DNA of 64,000 bases, taken from positions 35,196,979 to 35,260,978 of the forward strand of contig OX463780.1 of assembly GCA_949825025.1 (NCBI GenBank), in the 5' to 3' direction. The stretch is from Siphlonurus alternatus. Its lineage: Eukaryota > Arthropoda > Insecta > Ephemeroptera > Siphlonuridae. Each line of letters begins with the position of its first letter. The first letter of the stretch is position 1. A program made the position numbers and the translations under genes. The notes beneath the pieces were generated by a model that saw nothing but the letters and a program-made list of their open reading frames with translations, searched no databases and was not told the DNA's origin. Positions 48,227 through 58,120 of this stretch are shown here, in pieces.

Positions 48227-48381
48227 ATGCTGTGTTACAGCGGCGTGTACCGAAACCATCAGCCGGCAGTGCCCCAGCACGCGGCACAACAAAATATGTG
48301 TTGCTGGAACAATGCGCAGTGTTACTGCGCAGCATGTGTTCATATGATGCATCAAATGAGAGAACATCTAGAGATGCAATG
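48227..48381 (+). CDS. Candidate alternative first exon 1b of HIF-alpha
   Basis: ATG at 48227 in a good context (GGAGCCATGC) opens 51 codons plus two bases (TG), ending at ATG|GTAATG. Joined to the first G of the bHLH exon it gives Trp and then NSERRKEK, in the same phase as exon 1a. The peptide starts MLCYSGVYRNHQ and ends HMMHQMREHLEMQ. It has six Cys (3, 25, 26, 32, 34, 37), five His and many Met and Gln. It is not similar to any family I recognise. If the exon were instead spliced from exon 1a at the TTTAG acceptor (48158), an in-frame stop would follow, so a separate start is more likely. It would replace residues 1-17 of the usual N-terminus. No transcript evidence is available. Confidence 0.45.
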
Positions 48382-49700
48382 GTAATGAATACTCCCACTT
48401 CATGATATGAATAATATGACAACGTGCTCATTTATGATGATGCAGTGTCTGTGGTCGGGAGACTTAATATTAATTAAAGTTTAAAATTATAATAATGCAA
48501 CACTTTCTAACTATACAGTATATAGCTGCATGATGCATAATTTTATTTTACGTAAAAATATTTAGAATATTAATAAAATGCAGGTGCATGAAAACAAACA
48601 TTGCACAAAAAACATCTTTGCTTAGCGTTTTTTCGGCGAAACGTAGACAGTAATGATTTTGTCATTTAGGAAGTAATTATGAATAATAATAATTATGTTC
48701 CTCGATCATCTCTAACGAACAACCTTCATGAAATTTTTTTACTGTGTATTGTCAATTTTTTTAATCTTCCAACACCCTCAAAATCGAAGGAAAAGACGCT
48801 GTGACGTCATAGTCATGCACATGCAACGTCTTTCCCTATGCTTGCGTGACCTTGATGTTACAGCGTTTTGCAACACGATTTTAAGGGTGCAAGAGGGTTA
48901 AAAAAAATATGAAAAAATATTGACAATACATTAACATACATACTCGTGATCTTCTATCCAAATATGCAATTCAGTGATTCAAGACACTGAAACAGAGAAA
49001 AAAGAAAAAAAACAACAAAACAAAACAAGAAGGTTGTCCATTGTAAAAGCATTATGGCAGTTTAAATTCATTATATAAATACATAAGCTCATGGCAATAA
49101 TGGCATAACTTTTCATACAAAGAAATAAAATATTATTATTTAATTGAAAAAGGAAAAGGTGTAATACTTTTTTATCGTTAGATATCATGAATAATAAACA
49201 GGTTTCTCCATTTTGACAAGGTGTCTTTGGTTACCCGTGGATTTACAAGTTGAGAAACAGTTCACTTTGTTGTTGAATGGGGTACATTTTTCGACCTCAC
49301 TGCAGATCAATAGTACGTTGATTTAAAAGGATCTTATTAACTGCTCCTTCAAGAGGCTCCCTAAAAAAACTCGTATATATGACATGACATGTATATTGAA
49401 TATTTGTACTACTTGTATACAAGTTTATTAACGTATTACTTATTTATAATCTCTAAAATAAATTAAGAGAGGTTAGGTTTGTGTATTGAGTAAGGTTAGC
49501 ACAATATTTTGCAATATATGACAACGCTGGAAGGACATTAAAACACACATTAAAATAAGTTGTCTTTCATCTTGGAATCATTTTTTCCTACCGTTAAAAA
49601 TTTGAATTAGAGGGTTAAATTATATTCTCAACCAAAACCTATACCAATGTATTGTCTTATATAGATAGACGTGTTTTCTGCTGTGGAATAAACGTTATTC

Positions 49701-49701
<1 letters not shown>
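48382..49701. other. Spacer between exon 1b and the bHLH exon
   Basis: Apart from the MITE at 48744-48930, this is AT-rich DNA with no gene. Confidence 0.5.
48744..48930. mobile_element. Probable decayed MITE
   Basis: TGTATTGTCAATTTTTTTAA is matched in reverse complement by ATATTGACAATACA at the right. CACCCTCAAAATCG / CGATTTTAAGGGTG is an inner pair. The interior holds a CRE octamer (48802-48809). Confidence 0.5.

Positions 49702-49773
<72 letters not shown>
49702..49773. repeat. (TA)n microsatellite before the bHLH exon
   Basis: About 72 bp of AT dinucleotides ending about 100 bp before the exon 2 acceptor. Confidence 0.95.
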
Positions 49774-49777
<4 letters not shown>

Positions 49778-49875
49778 ATTAATTATTATTAACTTGATTA
49801 TTAAATAATCAAATTCCTACCCGTTGGAGCCTTATAAAACCAACGTTTGTGTAACTCTGGTTGCCGCTGTTGCAG

Positions 49876-50063
49876 GAACTCGGAACGCCGTAAGGAGAAG
49901 TCCCGAGACGCGGCGAGATGTCGGCGAAGCAGAGAGACGGAGATCTTTACGTCGCTGGCCCAGGCGCTGCCCCTGGCACCAGGGTCTTGCGCGCAGCTCG
50001 ACAAGGCCTCGGTCATGCGCCTCGCAATATCCTACCTCAAGGCGCGACGGGTCATCGACATCG
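49876..50063 (+). CDS. HIF1A: HIF-alpha exon 2 (bHLH domain)
   Basis: The acceptor is GCTGTTGCAG|G and the donor ATCG|GTGAGC; 188 bp, phase 2 in and phase 1 out. It encodes [19 protein letters not shown], then [35 protein letters not shown] and KARRVIDI (residues 18-79). Basic region [12 protein letters not shown], helix 1, a short loop and helix 2 [13 protein letters not shown] are diagnostic of HIF-alpha within the bHLH-PAS family. This domain dimerises with ARNT (HIF-beta, Tango) and contacts RCGTG DNA. The basic region has Cys32 (A-R-C-R-R) as in human EPAS1 and fly Sima, where human HIF1A has Ser. SCAQ in the loop differs from the usual VSSH/VTSQ. Exon boundaries agree with human HIF1A exon 2. 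Confidence 0.95.
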
Positions 50064-51063
50064 GTGAGCACCAATCTATTGTTCACAAGTATTTATTGCT
50101 CAGTAACTGTATATTTTACATTATACTCTCTGCCTTTTCAATTGTTCTCTCGGTTGGCCGGACCATTAATTATTACATAAGGTATACAACAATATTTCAA
50201 TGTTTCGTTTTTTAAATGATTTTTTTATATTCTTGTCGAAACACGTAAAATAATTACTATTTACACGTGCATGTACACCACTCTCTTCTTTAAATTACTT
50301 TATACTTTTGACTTTTTTAACTTCTTCACTTATTGCATGCAAGATTCCTTTACTTAGAAAAAAATCTTGATTGCATGCATGGGAGATAGTTTGTTACGCC
50401 AGCAACTCACTGTCCGATACCAGCCGAAGCCGAGCACCTTCAACGAAAACCAAAATGAATATGACGGACAGTCTGACACTGCGCCTGCTTATTCAAATGT
50501 AGTCTAATTTTTGTGCACACCTTGGCATTTCATGTGTGTTCGATAACAATTACCTCACCGCTTAGGCCAGCCGTTGCCTCAGGGACACAATGTAAGGTGT
50601 GTGGTCTAATACTTGGGGTAAGAAACATAATGGCGGCCACTGATACAAATCTTATAATAAAGAGCGTTCTGTATACGAAAATGAATTCAATAATATACCT
50701 CTTTCCTGCGGGATCTCCTGGAAAGATATGGTAACAATATCCTTCCCAGTGCAATATTAGTGCAGTACAATATTTTTATAAAAATCTTAGTTCAGTACTG
50801 TGTTAATTGTCAGCAGTCGTCTTGGTTGATAATACCATGCAAGCATTGTTTTTAATTCCCAGAATTTGCTATTTTCCGTATTAAGCTGTTTGCATTACTT
50901 TGTATTTTTTTTAATTCTCCTCCTTAGCTTTCCTGATAAATACACTTGATTCACTTGAGTTGAATCGAACTAATTTATTATATATTATTAAATATGTCCA
51001 GAACATGATCGAAAATATAAATTCTAGTGGAAAAAGTCATTCATCATCTTCAATTTAACTAAT

Positions 51064-51165
<102 letters not shown>

Positions 51166-51478
51166 TGGGTACGATTCACGAAGCAGTTAGCCAGGTTTCT
51201 TAACCACGTTTTGCTTAACCACGTTTAACTATACCTGTTTTACGTGTTGAACGACCCTAGTTAATTAAGCTATACGTGGTTAGAAACCTGGGGGGTCTTC
51301 AAATAACACAAATTACAACAATCCTAAAATTGCTAGGATCCTAAGATCCTAAGATCCAATCCTAAGACTGTCTTAGCGCAACAATAAAGAATACGCTAAG
51401 ACTGTCTTAATTTTAGGATTGTTGTAATTTGTGTTATTTGAAGACCCCCCTGGATAACTGCTTCGTGAATCGCGCCCA
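51166..51478. mobile_element. Outer MITE with TGGGNNCGATTCACGAAGCAG ends
   Basis: Left TGGGTACGATTCACGAAGCA then GTTAGCCAGG. The right end in reverse complement is TGGGCGCGATTCACGAAGCA then GTTATCCAGG. It sits between TATATA tracts, consistent with insertion at TA (Tc1/mariner-like, inferred). Related single ends occur near 21180 and 34780. A second element is inserted at its right end. Confidence 0.75.
51292..51448. mobile_element. Inner MITE nested in the outer MITE
   Basis: A 157-bp near-perfect inverted repeat. GGGGTCTTCAAATAACACAA with TTACAACAATCCTAAAATT faces its complement ending TTATTTGAAGACCCC. It is flanked by CCTGG on both sides (51287-51291, 51449-51453), fitting a 5-bp target duplication. 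The centre has its own smaller pair ACTGTCTTAGCG / CGCTAAGACTGTC, offset. Confidence 0.8.
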
Positions 51479-51855
51479 TTATATATATATATATATTATA
51501 CACACACACATACACACACATATATATTTACATGTGTACATTTTAAACTCTGATATATACAACATTTCTAATTATCTTGTAAAATATTATAAGTGAAATC
51601 TTTTTATTTCTATGGATAGACATAGTGGGCGAGGCAAAGTGAGGCTCAATTTTGTTTACATGCAAGGGTCTGACAGATCAATATTTGAAACGCTTCCACT
51701 TTGTTAAGCTTCTCATCATCAGCTGATCTCTTGTCGAAGTTCTCATGATGATTGGATTCACAGCGATTGGATGAAAACTTATAGACAAGCTCAAAGTGAA
51801 CGATCTATTTATTGAAAAGTAAATTGAATATTAATTAATATAAATAGGCTTTTAG

Positions 51856-51970
51856 AATCAAACTAGCATAAAATACATTCAGGTAGAATGTTGTTATCTA
51901 TAATCTATATGAAAACAATTGATAAGAAACTGTCCTTTAAGTAAAAAGTGGATTGAAGCTGGTTTGATTT
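51856..51970. mobile_element. Short MITE, CAAACTAGC family (copy 2)
   Basis: TCAAACTAGCATAAAA at the left, AAGCTGGTTTGAT at the right, interior CATTCAGGTAGAATGTTGTT as in the copy at 38243. Confidence 0.6.
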
Positions 51971-52515
51971 TTTGAAAGACTCTCTAAATAAAATATGGGC
52001 CACTTGAGTTAAATCGAACTAAAAATATGTCATTAATATTTATTTTATTATTAAATATGACTAGAACATGAAAATATGAATTCTAGTGGAAAAATTCATG
52101 TCATCATGATCTTCATTTTTAGAAAATATAACTTTTGTCAACTAAACTTGTTTCCTTTATCTTTATTTAAATATTTATTAGCCTGTATAAATAGTAAAAC
52201 AGACCCATATATATATATATATATATATATATAGTATACGTTATATTGATATTATAAAAGATTAGTAAAACTGGCGTGAGTTTGAAAAAGGACAATGATT
52301 ATTTTCATTAAAAGTTGTTTTCATCAACATATTTACAAAGATAATGATTTACAAATTGTCAATATTATTATTATAATAACATAGAGGGGTCTATTGGATG
52401 TATCCATCCAATGTATTATTATATATATTTATAACTTATATATCTGATACTGCATGCTCTTAATTCGTTGTGACAAAATTATCATTTATCATGATAATCC
52501 CTGTCTAGAAATCCA

Positions 52516-52834
52516 ATGGAGTATTGTCCTCAATTTTTTTTATTGCAGAAATGGATAAAGGGTGCAAAGTTATGCTACCCTGATTTTTTTCAGATTTTTT
52601 AGAACCCGGGAACTATTTTTAAAAAATTATTGAAAGTTATTTTTGTGACGTCACGAGACGCCGCTCCTTAAGAAAAAGAAAGGACTTGCCGCCGCGTGAC
52701 GTCACAAAAAGGACTTTCAATAATTTTTTAAAAATACTTCCCGGGCTCTAAAAAATCTGAAAAAAATCAGGGTAACATAACTTTGCACGCTCTATCCATT
52801 TCTGCAATAAAAAAAATTGAGGACAATACTCCAT
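52516..52834. mobile_element. GACGTCAC foldback family, best full-length copy
   Basis: A 319-bp inverted repeat. The ends are ATGGAGTATTGTCCTCAATT and its complement. Inside come TTGCAGAAATGGATA, GTGCAAAGTTATG, ACCCTGATTTTTTTC and AAAAAATTATTGAAAGT. The core TGTGACGTCACGAGACGCCG faces CGCCGCGTGACGTCACA around CTCCTTAAGAAAAAG. It serves as reference for the other copies in the window. Confidence 0.85.
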
Positions 52835-53054
52835 AGTCAGGTGAAGGGGTAGGTTGGATGTATTTAAGTCCTGGTGAGTCTAGGATAGTAGGGACGTGAC
52901 GGTAATTGTAGAAGGGTCTGGGCGTGAACCAATACCAGGAGCCATGGTTGGTGCAGATCTTGGTGGTTGTTGAATCTTTCATCAACTGCCAGCATTTTTC
53001 TGTTGCTGTGTCACCTGAGTTGCTGGTCTTTATCTTGTCCTCGTCGTGTTTCAG

Positions 53055-53209
53055 TGCCGATACGCGCCACGCCCCCTGCTACGGACTGCGAAGACGTCGG
53101 GGACTCGCTGTTCTTGCAGGCCCTGCAAGGGTTCTTGCTCGTCGTGTCTGCGGACGGTGACATGGTGTTCCTCTCGGAGAACGTAAACCAGCACCTCGGG
53201 CTAACGCAG
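53055..53209 (+). CDS. HIF1A: HIF-alpha exon 3 (start of PAS-A)
   Basis: The acceptor is GTGTTTCAG|TG and the donor ACGCAG|GTACGTG; 155 bp, phase 1 in and phase 0 out. G from exon 2 plus TG gives Val80, then [17 protein letters not shown] and [20 protein letters not shown], then [14 protein letters not shown] (residues 81-131). The segment [19 protein letters not shown] aligns with human HIF1A FYLKALDGFVMVLTDDGDM, and [11 protein letters not shown] with DNVNKYMGLTQ. Human HIF1A has an exon junction at the same GLTQ position. The linker between bHLH and PAS-A ([12 protein letters not shown]) is not conserved. Confidence 0.93.
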
Positions 53210-56200
53210 GTACGTGATTGAAATATTAAAGATTATTTCTAATTTTTAACTCTCCCAATAATGTATGCTATTAATTGTTCCATGATTTGCCATGAATAAT
53301 TAATATTTCTCTTCGCGAAATTATGTATTATAGAACTGCGACGCCAAAAATTGCTATTTTTCTTATGCCAAATATTTCAATGTTATTAATTGTTTGTCGT
53401 GAAATTATTCCCTTCATGCAAACAACGGAGAGTGCATCATATAAATTAATTCAATAGTCTGGGTACCAAGTGCGCAGCAAAAAATTAGATGGGTTGAAAA
53501 AGATCTGCAATTAGTTTATGCCTTTATGGGAGACCTCTTTAGCTTAATACACTAATTTCACGAATAGTTCCTGGCAGAAGCTCCTTACTTATCATTTATC
53601 AGCGTCTGTCGGGCAGGAAATGTGAGTGTAATAGCTGGATCTAAGGATTATGAATATAATTTAGCATTGTTGTGTTTACGAATTTACAATTTATACATTT
53701 ATACTTAATTAACTTTTAGCGTAGTGACAAATTTTTGTTGTGATTGTATATACCCTTTTTTTCTTTTAGAATTGAATCCTTTTTGTCTGAAATTTAACTA
53801 ACGTTCAGCAATTTTTAACAATATTATCAATTAATTTACTGTTGTATTGTGAAAGAATTCTATTTTAATTTTTAATACGGTATAAATTAAAGTTGCACTG
53901 GTTTCGAATTTTTGCATCTTCTTTTAATTTTTTTGAAATATAAAATAATAATTTTAAAATTTTTGTCGATGTACTAATATTATATGGAATATTAATGTAA
54001 AATTTAAGCTCAGGTGAATCATCACACAAAACATTCGTGTACGGGTGTTCCCATCAGAAGATAAACACGCTCTTAAATTAACATAGAAAAATAATCTGAC
54101 ACCGTCGCTATTAATATAATAACTATGGCTTGGCGCCAACATTTATACTTATACAATTGTTGCGTGATTTTTTTTTTCTAAATATATAACTTGAATCATG
54201 GAATGTACAGAAAGTATATTTATTTATGAGCTTCCATGCTTTAATATTTTTAATTGTCGAATCATTGCTTAATTAAATTAATCACTAAACTGCTAACTGA
54301 GACACCTTTTGCTAAATATTCGTTGTTAGTATAATTTCATATTTTTCGGACTCTACGATACTGCGTTAACATCGACGCTTTTGCCATCTATTTGTCAAAG
54401 AAATTTTCTGCGATGATGATTAATATATACAATTTCGTACCATTAGTTTTCGTTTTTCATTTGTATATATATGGTTAAATATTAAAAATTAAAGTTCAAA
54501 TCAAACATGACAGTTTCAAATATAATATATATATATATATATATATATAGTTGCAGTTTTAAGGCATGACTTTGTAGAGCTATTGACATTATTTTGTAAA
54601 GAAACGTCATGTGAATAATACCATTGTATTAATTGCAATTAATTTGTTGTTGCTTTTAAACCATAAATATTACACTGACAATATGATAAATATAGACACA
54701 ATCATAATATTTGAGCACTAAACTATATCTCTCACTTCAAGGTGCGAGGAGGCATGTATTTGATCAAATGTGTCATTTTTATCACGGTCGTAACAGCACT
54801 ATTATTGTATTTTACCACCCTAGGCGTTCTTATATAAATAAATATATGGAAGATAATACATCATTTCGAATGATATTAACCGATATATTATTATCTTCTT
54901 TTTCAAAACAAGCAGCACGAATAACATTTCGTTGTATTTCATGCCGTTAGCAACCCATGGCATGTAAAGTTCATTACAAAATTTTAAAAATATCATAACA
55001 TCAGTGAGATATGTATGGACATGGAAAGAGTCAGTTTATACTTTTGAAAATTATCGTATTTTGTAAGTGTACTTCTTCTCACGAGCATATTATATACATA
55101 TTTTATTATCAGACAGACTTTACTTATATATATAGATGTATAAAATAACTAGAAATAAAGTTAGACGAAGAAAGATACGTGTTGAGCGTGTTCCATGAAG
55201 GTGATATAAAAAATAGAGCAACCTATATAGTTAAGTAATAAAATTGATGGTAAGAATTTTAAATCGTGGTAGTTAACATTAATTTATTCATCAGGAAGTA
55301 AGCAAAATTTTACTAAAGAATCAATTTGACTAGTAAGTCATAATAGTATAATATAGGATATAGGATACTATGGAATTAAAAAGTATAGGCTATGATAGTC
55401 GGTTTAAATTTGTTTTATAGTTTAGCATATTATATATTACGTATATATTTATTATATATTTAGATTTAGTAAACTTTTAAATGTGCGTGCAATCCACAAG
55501 TTTAACATGCATAAGTTATATATGCATAATATCGTAATAATGAAGCCTTTAAATAGTTTAAATTGTTATATGATCATGTATATTAAAATTTTGATCAAAA
55601 TTTGTGTTGATTAAAATTTACTAAACCTAATTACTATCATTGTTGTAAGTATCGATTTTAACACTCTCAGGCAGTTTGGGATACTGTTGAGTTAATGAAG
55701 CTTGACAAGCTTGATGCCAAGAATGTGTCATCATCCTCCAAGTAACGCCAGTTCTACAGTCAAATTAATTAAAAATCCCAACTAAAGAAGCTACATGTGT
55801 CATTAATGTGAAATATTAAACTTTATGCGGGGAAAATTGAATTTTGAAGTTCTCTTTGCATTTTTATTTATTAACACTCACAAGTCAGTATGTCATAATT
55901 TGTACTACTTCCGGTAAGATGTTAAATTATTTCAACTGTATATAGCTCTACGAGAGGACTCTTCGTCTTTTAATGGATGCGGCGCAAGGGATTTGCGAGG
56001 AAACTTTGGCACACACGACGTTTGTGAGAAATGTCCCTAAAAAAGTGTTTTTTTGCGTGCAGCTTTTGCTGTGATAAAGGAAACGTATCTCATACTATAA
56101 ATTTTATATGAAGGTGCTATGGTCACTATAGTTTGGAATAAAAAATAAAATTAGCAATTTATTACGTTTATTACTCTTCTATTTTTAAAAATATATACAT

Positions 56201-56523
56201 TTATAGCTTTTCTATTTTGTAAATAAAATAAAGTGTGATTCGTGTGATAAATGTTTTTGTTATGATGGTTTTAATATTATATATAATATATAGCTTGAAA
56301 TTTTCGCTTTACTTTTATTTAAATATTAAAGGATAATTCCCTCTTATACATGCAGCAAATTTTAAATAGAAATGGATTAATATTTTGTTTAAGTAGTCAT
56401 GACGTACCTATATAAAGTCTTGTTTTTAAAAAAAAAAAATAATAAATAAAATGGAAGACCTACAACTATAATTCGAATGCGCTGAACCCATCGTGCACTC
56501 TTTATGACGAGCCATTAATATAA

Positions 56524-57042
56524 GTCCAGGATAGACTTGAAAAAGTATATATGGTGAGGGTCGGCATAATTAGTTCCTATTAACAGAAACTTCGCCCATA
56601 TGTTCCTATGACCTATATAAACTCATGGTAAAAAGTCCCGTCAAGTCTCCCCTAGCTTTCGTGGTCAAACCTGGGTTTGTCCCGGATTTCAAATAACATT
56701 TTTTTTATTTCAACAACTACTTATCTCACACAAATACAAAAGGTCCTGTATCAAAGCAAAGTTTATTAACTACATGCACAGCATCGTGATTGGTGGACAT
56801 AAACTCACTAATTGCTAATTATTTGCATAATAAAATTAATTAGTGAAGTTAAAGTATTTTTTTTTCTTGTTGTGTAGTTAAGGCTTAACCTGAGAATTTT
56901 GGACGAAATATGTCGTAACGACAGATGTTCTTCAAATTAATCATGTAGAATTGCAACAGTCTTCCGGTCATAGGAACATATGGGCGAAGTTACCGTCAGC
57001 ATCTAATTTTGCCGACCTATAAATTTCAAATCTAACCTGGAC
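56524..57042. mobile_element. MITE with inverted arms of about 95 bp
   Basis: The left arm has GTCCAGGATAGACTTGAAA, GGTCGGCATAATTAG and ACTTCGCCCATATGTTCCTA. The right arm is the complement (TAGGAACATATGGGCGAAGT, CTAATTTTGCCGACC, CTAACCTGGAC). The middle is unrelated AT-rich DNA. Confidence 0.75.
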
Positions 57043-57629
57043 CATACCTATGTACCTATATATTATATATAATATGATTAATTGATTATCTTCTCTATAC
57101 CCATCTTGCCTGCATGGTAACTGTGCTTCCTTCTACGAAACTAGCTGATATATATTAAACTAAACATTTATAGATTTATACCAATTTTATTTTCAACATA
57201 AAACGTTTGACTATAAAAGACTACGAGTTTCAGACGAAGTGTATAGAGAAATAGTAATATAGTTTTTTTTCCCCACTTCTGTTAAACATGAATTCGGATT
57301 TGCTGCTACTTGCATGTCTGGTGTTAAGATGTATATATTTATATAAGCTGTTGGATTGCAAGGAGACATACATCAGAGGTGATTCGAAAGAGAATTCGCG
57401 GGAATTGTTCATGGTTCATTCGTCGACGGCTATTTGAGGTTACAATGAAAAATATACATAATACATTTGTTGTTATTTTAGGGCTACTTTAGGAGATATA
57501 TAGACTTGTAATCATAGTTTTGCATTCCAACTTAAAATTTGATTAGAAAAAAACACGACCTTTTAATTAGGCTTTTATTAAAGTAACAATTAATGTACAA
57601 CCTACATTAACATTACCCTGCTATTTAAA

Positions 57630-57800
57630 AGTGACGCCTAATATTGACGCCTCTCTCTGTACTTTCGATATTTTTTTAAAAAATTATTCCCCCTCCTGGT
57701 TCTAAAAAATCTAGAAAAAAAAATCACGGTAGCATAACTTTGCACCTTCTATCCGTTTCTGCACTAAAAAAACAAAACATGTAGGTTGTCTATTGTTAAA
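57630..57800. mobile_element. GACGTCAC-family element, decayed half copy
   Basis: TCTCTGTACTTTCGATATTT, then GGTAGCATAACTTTGCACC and CTATCCGTTTCTGCACTAAA, as in the right arm of the 52.5-kb copy. The GACGTC core has decayed to TGACGCC. Confidence 0.55.
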
Positions 57801-57855
57801 ATAAAATTACAAAATAAATAAAAGATCATGGTCTGATCGCTCCATAGCCTCCATG

Positions 57856-58120
57856 TACACTACATCTTGGCATCAAGGCGTCTGCTGTTGTGTAGAAATT
57901 GTAGCATGCTCGCTGTCTGTCACGTCCCGGGCCGCAAGCCCGCGGCTTTTAGTCCCCGGGGAAATAAGAACACCACCCGACTTCCTCGCCTTCACTACTA
58001 TCTTTTCTGGCGACAGCCGTGGTGGCGCTTTCAATGGCGCCGCGAGAAAAGCCGTCACTCCCGGTGGGAATTTGCTTCATTAGCTGTCTTATCAGACTCG
58101 TCTTCTTCTTGTCATGACTC
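57856..58120. other. Unexplained GC-rich island in intron 3
   Basis: About 200 bp is far GC-richer than the intron (for example CGTCCCGGGCCGCAAGCCCG, CCCCGGGGAAAT, GGCGCCGCGAG). Several frames stay open on both strands: 76 and 104 codons plus, 61 codons minus. None matches a family I know and none has consistent splice signals. It may be a decayed retrocopy, an exon of an overlapping gene, or a regulatory island. Confidence 0.4.

Larger units (their letters stand above)
3113..49875 (+). other. HIF-alpha intron 1 (about 46.8 kb)
   Basis: Bounded by AG|GTAAGC at 3112/3113 and the acceptor TGCTGTTGCAG ending at 49875. It makes up about 73% of the window and contains no other convincing gene on either strand. 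The longest open frames in it fall in (TA)n tracts, transposon ends or GC-rich patches. Its content is described in the entries below, including a candidate second first exon at 48227-48381. Confidence 0.7.

Noticed and set aside
48165..48431. 88-codon minus-strand frame over candidate exon 1b
   Set aside because: No splice or promoter signals on that strand. The plus frame has a good ATG context and a donor in the right phase.
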